NCBI GenBank assembly: GCA_945788325.1
Contig: CALZLL010000014.1
Coordinates: 1 to 16,271 of the forward strand
DNA from: an uncultured Clostridium sp.
GTDB taxonomy: Bacteria; Bacillota_I; Bacilli_A; RF39; UBA660
Length of the DNA stretch: 16,271 nucleotides
Direction of reading: 5' to 3'
Positions 6,474 to 13,807 of the stretch are shown one piece after another. The notes under the pieces were generated by a model. The model saw only the letters and a list, made by a program, of their open reading frames with translations, was not told the origin of the DNA and made no database searches. The position numbers were made by a program, and so were the translations under genes. Numbering within the stretch: the stretch's first letter is position 1; each line of letters begins with the position of its first letter.

Positions 6474-7394
6474 TTAAATAGTTTTATTTTTTGATTTTTC
6501 ATCCATATCATTTTCTAAATCAATATATTTAATACAATTCAATGCTTCTTCCTGTGCTTCTGGACCATATCTCTCATTTAATTTTTCATAAGATATTAAA
6601 TTTTTAAATAAAAGTTTAAAATTATCTTTTATAGTTTTTGAAAAACTTTCCCCGTTAAAAGTATAACTTCCCATCTTACAGATTTTGTAACTTTTATCAC
6701 CTTCAAAATAATTAATATGCTTATTTTTTATATATCCTATATTCATATTTGTTGGATCAACCACCAACGTAATATTAGGTTTTAAATCAACTAAACATAC
6801 CATATGATTCCCATATATTTTCCTATTTACTTTCTTAATTTTTTCATATTCATCATCAACTTTTTTATTATCTTTTATATCTGCTTTATTCTTTATTACC
6901 TTTTGTTTTATCGGAAGATAATAAGCTGAATCATCTATTTCATCAAGATCTAGAGTAACTACTCTAGCATTATATTTTGGATTTATTACATTTAATCTAT
7001 GTGCAATATCATCCGCAAAATGTCTACATACTCCATATTTCTTTTTATATAAATATAACCTTTCAACACCCGAATAATCATTTTGGTCTACTGGAAGACA
7101 TGACATATATCCATCAATACTTTTCCACATATCATAAATTACTTTAACAATTATTTCTATATCATTTAATCCTAATTTTTTAATTTCTTCACAATATTTT
7201 TTTAACTCTTCATTATATTTTTCTAATTCATCTTTATGTTTTTTCTCATTTTTTAATTTTCGAGTATTATACTCTACTTTATTTTTATATGTAGTACTAT
7301 TAGTAATATAAATAACAGCACAATTTAAAATTCCTGTTACACCACCTAAAATTACTGATCCATATAAAAGGTATAATGCCGTATCTATTCCCAT
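6474..7394 (-). CDS. Membrane-anchored protein with transglutaminase-like Cys-His-Asp motifs
   Basis: A 306-residue protein starting at ATG 7394-7392, 9 nt after an AAGGGG site (an upstream in-frame TTG at 7403 is less likely). Residues 2-30 form one membrane segment; 35-78 are Lys/Glu-rich and probably coiled coil. The rest shows three motifs in the order expected for a transglutaminase-like cysteine-protease fold: YGVCRHFADDIAHRL (Cys123), YGNHMVCLVDL (His197) and TLVVDPTN (Asp213). This is seen directly; that the fold is catalytic is inference. A highly charged insert (about 160-195) separates Cys from His. It lies between rpe and the infC promoter, with a TATAAT at 7426-7421, and no clear terminator follows. 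Topology (inside or outside) is uncertain. Confidence 0.75.
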   Translation of the reverse strand: MGIDTALYLLYGSVILGGVTGILNCAVIYITNSTTYKNKVEYNTRKLKNEKKHKDELEKYNEELKKYCEEIKKLGLNDIEIIVKVIYDMWKSIDGYMSCLPVDQNDYSGVERLYLYKKKYGVCRHFADDIAHRLNVINPKYNARVVTLDLDEIDDSAYYLPIKQKVIKNKADIKDNKKVDDEYEKIKKVNRKIYGNHMVCLVDLKPNITLVVDPTNMNIGYIKNKHINYFEGDKSYKICKMGSYTFNGESFSKTIKDNFKLLFKNLISYEKLNERYGPEAQEEALNCIKYIDLENDMDEKSKNKTI

Positions 7395-7420
7395 CAAAAT
7401 CAACCCCTTTTTTAATGCTG

Positions 7421-7426
7421 ATTATA
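7421..7426 (-). promoter_or_regulatory. -10 box of the transglutaminase-like gene
   Basis: Perfect TATAAT on the minus strand, 26 nt before the chosen ATG; the -35 position is AT-rich without a good hexamer. It suggests transcription separate from rpe, after which only a weak AT hairpin and T-tract are seen. Confidence 0.5.
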
Positions 7427-7473
7427 TTATCATAAAAAAAATAAAAAGTAAATAACCTTTTATTTTGGAATAG

Positions 7474-8094
7474 TCACCTTAAACTTTTTATTTTTTCATC
7501 ATAATTAGCTGAATTTGTTACATAAGAACCTGAAACAACCATATCACACCCTGCATATTTACATAAGCTTATAGTTTTATCATTTACTCCTCCATCAACA
7601 TTTATTATTAAGTTAGAAGGTGCTATTTTTTTAAATTCTTTTATTTTATCTATTACTTCTTCTTTAAATGTTTGTCCACCTTCTCCAGGGGTAACACTCA
7701 TAAATAGTGCAAGATCAATATCATCTAAATATGGAAGTAAATGTTTTATATCAGTTTCCGGATTTATCGCTAATCCAACTTTGACACCTAAGCTTTTAAC
7801 ATAATTAATTAATCTAAAATCATTTATTACTTCTACATGAAAAGTTAAATATTCTGGCATTAAGTTTGCATATTTTTTTATTAAATCATGACTTTTAACC
7901 ATCAAATGTACATCAAGAGGTTTAGTTGATATAAGTTTAACATCTTTAACGACTTCTAAAGGAAACTTCTTGTTATTAACAAAATCTCCATCCATTACGT
8001 CAACATGCAAAAAATCAGCTTCTGATTCATTTACTTTTTTTATGGCTTTAATTAATCTATCATACTCTTTTAAAACTGATACTGATACTTTCAT
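7474..8094 (-). CDS. rpe: Ribulose-phosphate 3-epimerase
   Basis: Metal-dependent TIM-barrel enzyme interconverting ribulose 5-phosphate and xylulose 5-phosphate in the pentose phosphate pathway. The 206-residue product is slightly short for the family (about 215-225). Active-site motifs are present: Ser6, HVDVMDG (30-36, His30 and Asp32), HLMV (63-66), NPET (111-114), SVTPGEGGQ (133-141), NVDGGV (165-170, Asp167) and SGS (188-190). The opening SVSVLK replaces the usual APSIL. It starts 3 nt after the rsgA stop with an AGAGG site in the rsgA end, so the two are translated together. It is the last gene of the rlmN operon and ends in TGA. In Bacillus the following gene is thiN; here it is not. 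Confidence 0.93.
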   Translation of the reverse strand: MKVSVSVLKEYDRLIKAIKKVNESEADFLHVDVMDGDFVNNKKFPLEVVKDVKLISTKPLDVHLMVKSHDLIKKYANLMPEYLTFHVEVINDFRLINYVKSLGVKVGLAINPETDIKHLLPYLDDIDLALFMSVTPGEGGQTFKEEVIDKIKEFKKIAPSNLIINVDGGVNDKTISLCKYAGCDMVVSGSYVTNSANYDEKIKSLR

Positions 8095-8097
8095 ACA

Positions 8098-8940
8098 CTA
8101 CCTCTTCTTTTCTTCAACACTTTCAATAAACTTCTTATAATTTTCATACCTTGTATTTCTTATGGTTCCATTTAAAACCATTTTTTTAATATAACAACCA
8201 TCTTCTTTAACATGGATACAATCCTTATACTTACAATTATCTTGGTATTTATAAAATTCTATAAAATTATCTTTTATATCATTTTTATCCATTCCTATAA
8301 AATCAAGTGATGAAAATCCTGGTGTATCCGCTACTAAACCACCTTCTATATTCAAAAGTTCTACGTGTCTTGTTGTATGTCTTCCTCTTCCCAAAGCTTT
8401 TGATATTTCACCAGTAGCTAAATTTAAATCTTCACTAAGCTTATTTAATAACGATGACTTTCCAACACCAGTTTGTCCTGTTAAAACGCTTAATTTACCA
8501 TTAAATATCTTTTTTATATTTAATAAATCATTATTTATATATACTTTATATCCTATATTTTTATAATATTCTATTATTTCATCTATCTCACTAGTATCTT
8601 CTAATAAATCATACTTAGTAAAACAAATTATAGGTTTTATATTATTATACTCAATTACAACTAACATTTTATCAAGCAAATTACTAGAAAAGTTAGGTTC
8701 TTTACAGCTTACTAATATAACTGCCTGATCCACGTTTGCAACTGGTGGTCTAATAAGTTCATTCTTTCTTGGTAAAATTTCTTTTATTACGTTTTCTTCT
8801 TTATCAAAAATAACCACATCACCAACTACTGGTGATTTTTTTTCATATCTAAATTTACCAATACAAGAACATTCATAATTTTTACCATCAGATAAAACAG
8901 TCCATTTATTACTAATTAATTTTATTATTCTACCTTGCAT
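8098..8940 (-). CDS. rsgA: Ribosome small-subunit assembly GTPase RsgA
   Basis: Circularly permuted GTPase acting in late 30S maturation. The order of G motifs is diagnostic: G4 TKYD (108-111) precedes G1 GQTGVGKSS (155-163), then switch GRGRHTTR (184-191) and G3 DTPGFSSLD (205-213). An N-terminal OB-fold region (1-65) is followed by the GTPase domain and a C-terminal zinc knuckle with Cys236, Cys241, His243 and Cys249. Length 280 is near normal. The ATG overlaps the prkC stop by one base (TAATG), with GAGG just upstream, so translation is coupled. Linkage of prkC, rsgA and rpe is standard in Bacillota; RsgA is reported as a PrkC-type kinase substrate in some species. Confidence 0.96.
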   Translation of the reverse strand: MQGRIIKLISNKWTVLSDGKNYECSCIGKFRYEKKSPVVGDVVIFDKEENVIKEILPRKNELIRPPVANVDQAVILVSCKEPNFSSNLLDKMLVVIEYNNIKPIICFTKYDLLEDTSEIDEIIEYYKNIGYKVYINNDLLNIKKIFNGKLSVLTGQTGVGKSSLLNKLSEDLNLATGEISKALGRGRHTTRHVELLNIEGGLVADTPGFSSLDFIGMDKNDIKDNFIEFYKYQDNCKYKDCIHVKEDGCYIKKMVLNGTIRNTRYENYKKFIESVEEKKR

Positions 8941-10688
8941 TATTGTTCCTCAACACTAGTATTAGTTTCCTCTTGTTCTTTAGTTGTTGTAACAGCTGGT
9001 TTCTTTGATATTACAACTTTAAAAGTTTCTTTTTCAAACACTTCTTCACCAGCCTTCGGAGATTGCGCTAAAACCGTATTTTCATCAACTTCATCAGTTT
9101 CTTTATATGTAACTTTTAGTGTTAAACCATATTTTTCACAAAATTCTGTTACTCTATCAAGACTCCAAGCATCTGTTACCATGTCAGGATAAGTAGAAAG
9201 TATTTTAGGAATATATAATACTATACCTTCTCCTTTAGATAATTTTTTATTTTCATCAATACTTTGTTCTATTATTAATTGTTCTTTATCTTTATATTGA
9301 GTAGAATCCTCTACTTCTTTTTCTTCAATCGTTACTTTTAATCCTAAAAGTTCTAGTTTTGCTTTTACCTCATATGCATTTTGACCAACATAATTTTCAA
9401 TTTCTATTTTTTGGCTTCCTGAAGAATAATAAATAACCACCGTACTACCTTTTTTTGCATATCTATTTTTTGATGGCTCAGTTTCAATTACTAAATCTTC
9501 ATCAACTTCATCATTAGCTTTTTTCTTTGAATCAATTTTAAATCCATATTTCTTTAACATTTTTTCAGCTTTTGATATTTCCATACCATATACATCAGGA
9601 ATCTCTACATCCTTAGAAGCTGTTATTTTAGGAAAAACAATCACAACTGCTATAAAGATTAATGCTAAAACACCTATTATAGAGCTTATTATAATCATTT
9701 TTCTTTTATTACTTTTATCTATTTTATCATCATCAGTTATTTGTTTAACAACTGGTTTTTCTTCCCTTATATTTTTCTTTTCTTCTTTTAAAGAAGTTAC
9801 AGCCTTTGTATCAGAAAAATCAGTTTCTGGATATTTAAAAGTAATTCTTTCTTCATTTTCTTTTTCTTCATCCAAACAAGTTTTAATATCATCAGCCATT
9901 TCACGTACATCTCTATATCTATTTTTAGGATTTTTTGCAGATGCCTTTAATATTATATTTTCTACTGATTGTGGTACAACAGGATTAATTTCTTTAACGC
10001 TTGGTAATGGTTCTTTCATGTGTTTTAAAGCTATCTCAACAGCACTATCACCTTTAAATGGCACCTTGCCAGATAACATTTCAAACATCAAAATTCCAAG
10101 TGAATATATATCACTTCTTATCGTAGAGCCCTTACCACTAGCTTGTTCTGGTGGCAAGTAATGAACACTACCCATAACTGAATTTGTTTGCGTAAGTTGT
10201 GCACTATTAAGAGCCATTGCAATACCAAAATCAGTTATTTTAACCAAACCGCTTTCTTTTATCATTATGTTTTGAGGTTTAATATCACGATGAATAATAT
10301 ATGAATCATGCGCGGTAGCAAGTGCATCCAAAAGCTGTAACATTATATCCATGGTTTCAGGTAATGATAAAACACCACGTTTTTTTATTAATTGTTTTAA
10401 CGTTTTACCTTCAATGTATTCCATAACTATGTAAAAATTACCTTCATCTTCACCCACGTCATATATTTCAACAATGTTAGGATGAGAAAGTGATGAAGCA
10501 GACAAAGCTTCTCTTTGAAATCTTCTTACGAATTTTTCATCACCTGCTAAATCTCCCCTAAGCACTTTAACAGCAACTTTTCTATCTAATATTGTATCTT
10601 TAGCTAAATAAACATTAGCCATTCCACCTTCACCAATTAATCTTTGTATTTCATAACGATCGTTAATAAGTTGTCCTTTAGCTATCAT
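8940..10688 (-). CDS. prkC: PASTA-domain Ser/Thr protein kinase PrkC/StkP type
   Basis: Membrane receptor kinase coupling cell-wall state (muropeptides, lipid II) to growth and division control. The 582 residues comprise a cytoplasmic Hanks-type kinase (about 10-270), with glycine loop GEGGMANVY (19-27), Lys41, catalytic HRDIKPQN (133-140), DFG (153-155), a Thr/Ser-rich activation loop (164-174) and PPEQA; an acidic/basic juxtamembrane linker (275-330); one membrane segment (331-353); and three extracellular PASTA repeats (about 361-423, 427-495, 499-562). It ends in a short Thr/Glu tail. B. subtilis PrkC also has three repeats. It begins 2 nt after the stp stop and overlaps rsgA. All catalytic residues are present. 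Confidence 0.97.
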   Translation of the reverse strand: MIAKGQLINDRYEIQRLIGEGGMANVYLAKDTILDRKVAVKVLRGDLAGDEKFVRRFQREALSASSLSHPNIVEIYDVGEDEGNFYIVMEYIEGKTLKQLIKKRGVLSLPETMDIMLQLLDALATAHDSYIIHRDIKPQNIMIKESGLVKITDFGIAMALNSAQLTQTNSVMGSVHYLPPEQASGKGSTIRSDIYSLGILMFEMLSGKVPFKGDSAVEIALKHMKEPLPSVKEINPVVPQSVENIILKASAKNPKNRYRDVREMADDIKTCLDEEKENEERITFKYPETDFSDTKAVTSLKEEKKNIREEKPVVKQITDDDKIDKSNKRKMIIISSIIGVLALIFIAVVIVFPKITASKDVEIPDVYGMEISKAEKMLKKYGFKIDSKKKANDEVDEDLVIETEPSKNRYAKKGSTVVIYYSSGSQKIEIENYVGQNAYEVKAKLELLGLKVTIEEKEVEDSTQYKDKEQLIIEQSIDENKKLSKGEGIVLYIPKILSTYPDMVTDAWSLDRVTEFCEKYGLTLKVTYKETDEVDENTVLAQSPKAGEEVFEKETFKVVISKKPAVTTTKEQEETNTSVEEQ

Positions 10689-10690
10689 AA

Positions 10691-11428
10691 CTATTCACCA
10701 CTTTCTTTATCTAAGTAAGCAATGGATACATTATCTGTTCCACCCCTTAAATTACTCTTTTTAATTAATTTAACTATTTTTTCTTCAATTGATAATTCAC
10801 CATTTAATACTTTTTCTATCTGATTTATAGTAAGCATATTAGTAAGTCCATCACTACATAATAAAATACCATCACAGCTTGTATCAACGTCAAAAATGTC
10901 AACATCTATAGGATTGTTAGCGCCAAGCGCTCTCATTAGTACGTTTTTACGTGGATGATTTAAAGCTTCTTCCTTTGTTAACTCACCGGTTTCTACAAGT
11001 AAATTTACTAACGTATGATCTTTTGTAACTTTATATAAATTACCTTTTTTCATAACAAACCCAGAAGAATCACCAACGTTTCCAAATAATACGTATTCTT
11101 TTGTTACTATTGAAAGTACTAAAGTTGTTCCCATACCTTTACTTTCAGGAAATTCATCAGTATATTTAAAAATTGCATCATTTAATTCATTCACGTTTTC
11201 ACGTATCCAATTAACCGCATCTTGTTTTTCCCCAATTGTCTCTAAGTTTTTAAATTTATTAGTAAGTCCATTAACAACTATTGATGATGCTACCTCACCA
11301 GCTTTATGTCCACCCATTCCATCTGCTACAACCATTAAGTATTCACCAGTTAGATTCTTAACTATCATAACTGAATCTTCATTATGTGTTCTTACTTTTC
11401 CAGTATCTGATATATAATATGCCTTCAT
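10691..11428 (-). CDS. stp: PP2C-family Ser/Thr phosphatase Stp/PrpC
   Basis: Cytoplasmic metal-dependent phosphatase that reverses phosphorylation by the adjacent PASTA kinase. The 245-residue protein has the full bacterial PP2C motif series: DTGKVRTHNEDS (8-19), VADGMGGHKAGEVAS (34-48), GMGTTLV (98-104), NVGDSS (117-122), KDHTLV, NHPRKNVLMRALG (157-169), LCSDGLTNML (190-199) and RGGTDNVS (228-235). The metal-binding Asp36, Asp193 and Asp232 are intact. It starts one base after the rlmN stop and ends 2 nt before prkC, a tightly packed operon. Length is normal for the family. Confidence 0.96.
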   Translation of the reverse strand: MKAYYISDTGKVRTHNEDSVMIVKNLTGEYLMVVADGMGGHKAGEVASSIVVNGLTNKFKNLETIGEKQDAVNWIRENVNELNDAIFKYTDEFPESKGMGTTLVLSIVTKEYVLFGNVGDSSGFVMKKGNLYKVTKDHTLVNLLVETGELTKEEALNHPRKNVLMRALGANNPIDVDIFDVDTSCDGILLCSDGLTNMLTINQIEKVLNGELSIEEKIVKLIKKSNLRGGTDNVSIAYLDKESGE

Positions 11429-11429
11429 A

Positions 11430-12461
11430 CTATTTTTCCTTTCCTAAAATTTGTTCGCTCCTAAGTTGCCCACAAGCCGCAGAAACTTTAGAACCAAATT
11501 CTCTTCTTATTGTTACGTTTATATTATTCTTCTTTAATATATCATAAAATTTATTAATTGTCACTTTATCACTAGTTTTATATTCTATGTGAGAAGTTTC
11601 ATTATATGGTATCAAATTAACATAACAATTAATTCCTTTTAATAAATTAGATAATTCTTCTGCACATTCATAAGTATCATTAACACCTTTTAATAATATA
11701 TATTCAAAAGTTACTCTTCTATTGGTTATTTTTATATATTCTTTTATAGCATTAATGATATCATTTATTTTATAAGCCTTATTAATTGGCATTATTTCAT
11801 TTCTTATTTCATCATTAGGAGCATGAAGACTTATTGCTAGATTTACTCCCGTTTTTTCGCTTGTGAATTTTTTTATCTTATCTACTAAACCACAAGTAGA
11901 AACAGTAATATGTCTTATTCCTATGTTTATTCCCTTAGGATCATTTATTATGTTTATAAAGTTCATTACGTTATCATAATTATCAAATGGTTCCCCAATA
12001 CCCATTAAAACAACATGACTTATTCTTTCATTTATTTCTTCTTCTACTGCTAATACTTGTAATACTAATTCAAAAGTTTCAAGGTTTCTTAATTTTTTTA
12101 ATCTACCACTTTCACAAAACTTACAACCCATGTTACATCCCACTTGGCTAGATACACATAAACTATTACCATAATCATGATTCATTAAAACCGCTTCTAT
12201 TTTATTTCCATCATAAAGTTCGAAAAGATACTTTCTTACGTCTATATCTTTTTGAACAGTAACTAATTTTAATGGTTTCATCGTAAAATTATCATTTAAA
12301 TATTTTATTAAATCTTTTTTTAAATTAGTCATCTCATCAAAGCTTTTAGCTCTTTTTACATAAAGCCAATCAAAAACCTGGGATGCTCTAAACTTAGATT
12401 CTCCAATTTCAACAAAATAGTTTTCTAACTCTTCTTTTGTATAATTATAAATACTATTCAT
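11430..12461 (-). CDS. rlmN: 23S rRNA (adenine-2503-C2) methyltransferase RlmN
   Basis: Radical-SAM enzyme methylating A2503 of 23S rRNA and A37 of some tRNAs. The 343-residue protein has the radical-SAM cluster motif CNMGCKFC (Cys109, Cys113, Cys116), the conserved Cys102 seven residues before it, Glu89 in IEAVLM, the SAM/glycine motif GIGEPFDNYDN, HITVSTCG, NLAISLHAP, RRVTFEYILLKGVND, and the methyl-carrier Cys330 in AACGQLR. The cluster is followed by ESGRLKKLRNLE, where many RlmN have ATG. Cfr-type C8 methylation cannot be excluded by eye, but the RRVTFEYILL and NLIPYN motifs and the housekeeping operon favour RlmN. AAGGAG lies 7 nt before the ATG. It is first in the rlmN-stp-prkC-rsgA-rpe operon. 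Confidence 0.93.
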   Translation of the reverse strand: MNSIYNYTKEELENYFVEIGESKFRASQVFDWLYVKRAKSFDEMTNLKKDLIKYLNDNFTMKPLKLVTVQKDIDVRKYLFELYDGNKIEAVLMNHDYGNSLCVSSQVGCNMGCKFCESGRLKKLRNLETFELVLQVLAVEEEINERISHVVLMGIGEPFDNYDNVMNFINIINDPKGINIGIRHITVSTCGLVDKIKKFTSEKTGVNLAISLHAPNDEIRNEIMPINKAYKINDIINAIKEYIKITNRRVTFEYILLKGVNDTYECAEELSNLLKGINCYVNLIPYNETSHIEYKTSDKVTINKFYDILKKNNINVTIRREFGSKVSAACGQLRSEQILGKEK

Positions 12462-12485
12462 CTAAATACTCCTTAACTAGTAATA

Positions 12486-12514
12486 ATTATATCACGTATG
12501 TAATTAAAGGTTAA
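12486..12514 (-). promoter_or_regulatory. Promoter of the rlmN-stp-prkC-rsgA-rpe operon
   Basis: -10 TATAAT (12491-12486) with -35 TTAACC (12514-12509) at 17 bp spacing on the minus strand, just upstream of the rlmN ribosome site. The -35 matches four of six consensus bases. Confidence 0.65.
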
Positions 12515-12539
12515 TAAATTAAAGCAAATAAAGGTAAAA

Positions 12540-12567
12540 TAAAGTAAATTTATTAAGGATTACTTTA
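12540..12567. repeat. Inverted repeat overlapping the DUF1540-gene promoter
   Basis: TAAAGTAA (12540-12547) and TTACTTTA (12560-12567) form a perfect 8-bp inverted repeat with a 12-bp spacer. The right arm overlaps the -35 box of the plus-strand promoter. Spacing of arm centres (20 bp, about two helical turns) would suit a dimeric repressor; this is inference. Confidence 0.45.
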
Positions 12568-12592
12568 CATTATTTTGTATATTGAATATATT
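12564..12592 (+). promoter_or_regulatory. Promoter of the DUF1540-type gene
   Basis: -35 TTTACA (12564-12569), 17-bp spacer, -10 TATATT (12587-12592), each one base off consensus. A start near 12599 gives a leader of about 31 nt. Confidence 0.75.
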
Positions 12593-12629
12593 TTAACTAA
12601 TTACAAATAATATAGCTAGGAGGTATAAA

Positions 12630-12797
12630 ATGAACGATGATAATAAATCAATAAAGTGTGATGTTGAGTCTTGTAAATATAATGATAGTACTGATAAATA
12701 TTGCACTTTAAACGAGATTAAAATAAGTTGTACCTGTAATAATTGTAACGCTTGTAAAAAAGAGACAATCTGTGATAGTTTTATGAAAAAAAAGTAG
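12630..12797 (+). CDS. Cysteine-rich DUF1540-type small protein
   Basis: A 55-residue protein with ATG at 12630 and an AGGAGG site 7 nt upstream, ending in TAG. It holds eight cysteines (10, 15, 25, 34, 36, 39, 42, 48). The pattern IKCDVESCKYND, then YCTLNEIKIS, then ETICDSF closely follows the DUF1540 layout (I-C-x4-C-x-Y-N ... C-x3-x-I-x-V ... T-x-C-x-S/T-F). The central Cys-x-Cys-x2-Cys-x2-Cys cluster adds likely metal-binding sites. Function of the family is not established; metal binding is inference. It is on the strand opposite to its neighbours, has its own promoter and shares a terminator with fmt, so it is an independent unit inserted between fmt and rlmN. Confidence 0.87.
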   Translation: MNDDNKSIKCDVESCKYNDSTDKYCTLNEIKISCTCNNCNACKKETICDSFMKKK

Positions 12798-12823
12798 CAT
12801 ACTTATAACAAAATAAGTATGCT
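12796..12823. terminator. Bidirectional terminator between the DUF1540 gene and fmt
   Basis: Perfect 11-bp stem AGCATACTTAT (12796-12806) with ATAAGTATGCT (12813-12823), 6-nt loop. Six T residues end the plus-strand stem; on the minus strand a run of eight T follows after two bases. The TAG stop of the DUF1540 gene lies at its left edge, and the fmt stop is 4 nt away on the right. Confidence 0.92.
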
Positions 12824-12826
12824 TTT

Positions 12827-13762
12827 TTATTTAAAGATTTTGTTTAAGTAATCTTCTTTTTTATTTCCATTTATAAAATCTTTTATATTCATTTTCTTTT
12901 TCCCTGGAACCTGTAATTCAGTAATAATTATACTACCATCTTTAGTTGTAACTTCCATTCCATTTTTATCTATATTAACTATTGTTCCAGGTTTGCTATC
13001 ATAAGTTTTATCATTAATTTTAGAAGCCCATAGTTTAATGTTTTTATCATTTAAAATTGCATATGCCCCAGGCCAAGAATTAAGCCCTCTTATTTGATTG
13101 AATATTTCCCTTGATGTTTTAGTAAAATCTACATATTCCTCTTTTCTAGACACGTTATAAGCGTAAGTTGCTTCATCATCATTTTGTTTTTCTCTTTTAT
13201 TTGTACCACTTATTATACTAGGTAAAGTATCCATTAAAAGCGGTACAGAAACATTTTGAAGTTTATCATGAAGTGTTTCTGCAGTATCAGTATCTAATAT
13301 ATCAACTTCTACTTTTGATATCATATCACCTGTATCCATGCCTTTATCCATGTACATTATCGTAATACCAGTTTTTTTATATCCATATATTATTGCTTTA
13401 TGAATAGGCGCTCCCCCTCTTAATTTAGGAAGAAGTGAAGCATGAACGTTAATGCATCCATATTTAGGTGTTTTTAATATAATTTCTGGCACTATTTGCC
13501 CATATGCACAAGTTATTATAATATCAGGATTCAAATTAGTTATTTCACTATATTCTTCCTTTATTTTTACTGGTTGTAATATTTTTATATCATGCTTTAA
13601 AGCTAAAGTTTTAATTGGGGAAAACACAATTTCTTTTTTTCTTCCAACTTCTTTATCAGGCTGTGTAACAACTGCTATTACGTTACAGTTTATTATTAAG
13701 GCTTCAAGTATAGGAACACAAAATTCTGGTGTCCCCATAAATATTACTTTTAAATCTTTCAT
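12827..13762 (-). CDS. fmt: Methionyl-tRNA formyltransferase
   Basis: Transfers a formyl group from 10-formyl-tetrahydrofolate to Met-tRNA for initiation. Length 311 is normal. Residues 4-15 give the N-terminal KVIFMGTPEFCV; the catalytic region has Asn105 and His107 in INVHASLLPKLRGGAPI (104-120) and Asp143 in MDKGMDTGDM (138-147). The C-terminal domain includes the tRNA-binding LNSWPGAYA element. AAAGGAG lies 5 nt before the ATG. In Bacillus, fmt is followed by rsmB and rlmN; here rsmB is absent and a plus-strand DUF1540 gene separates fmt from rlmN. A hairpin with a short T-run lies between rseP and fmt, so fmt may be fed by partial read-through. Confidence 0.96.
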   Translation of the reverse strand: MKDLKVIFMGTPEFCVPILEALIINCNVIAVVTQPDKEVGRKKEIVFSPIKTLALKHDIKILQPVKIKEEYSEITNLNPDIIITCAYGQIVPEIILKTPKYGCINVHASLLPKLRGGAPIHKAIIYGYKKTGITIMYMDKGMDTGDMISKVEVDILDTDTAETLHDKLQNVSVPLLMDTLPSIISGTNKREKQNDDEATYAYNVSRKEEYVDFTKTSREIFNQIRGLNSWPGAYAILNDKNIKLWASKINDKTYDSKPGTIVNIDKNGMEVTTKDGSIIITELQVPGKKKMNIKDFINGNKKEDYLNKIFK

Positions 13763-13783
13763 AGCTACTCCTTTCTAACAAAA

Positions 13784-13807
13784 GAAACTTTTACTTAGAA
13801 AAGTTTC
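13784..13807 (-). terminator. Hairpin between rseP and fmt, probably partial terminator
   Basis: Perfect 9-bp stem GAAACTTTT (13807-13799) with AAAAGTTTC (13792-13784), 6-nt loop that contains most of the rseP stop codon (13797-13795). Only four T follow on the minus strand, so termination may be incomplete. Confidence 0.6.

Noticed and set aside
7474..7476. Mycoplasma-type code (TGA as Trp)
   Set aside because: TGA ends rpe and the 69-codon gene at natural C-termini, and Trp codons seen in htpG and rsgA are TGG.
8935..9192. Plus-strand frame of 85 codons at the prkC end
   Set aside because: Antisense to the third PASTA repeat, with Ser/Val-rich composition typical of a shadow.
11430..12461. 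Cfr-type antibiotic-resistance methyltransferase
   Set aside because: Motifs and housekeeping operon context fit RlmN; no mobile element or resistance context is present. A tree would settle it.
13452..13778. Plus-strand frame of 108 codons over fmt
   Set aside because: Antisense to the conserved catalytic domain of fmt; no ribosome site.
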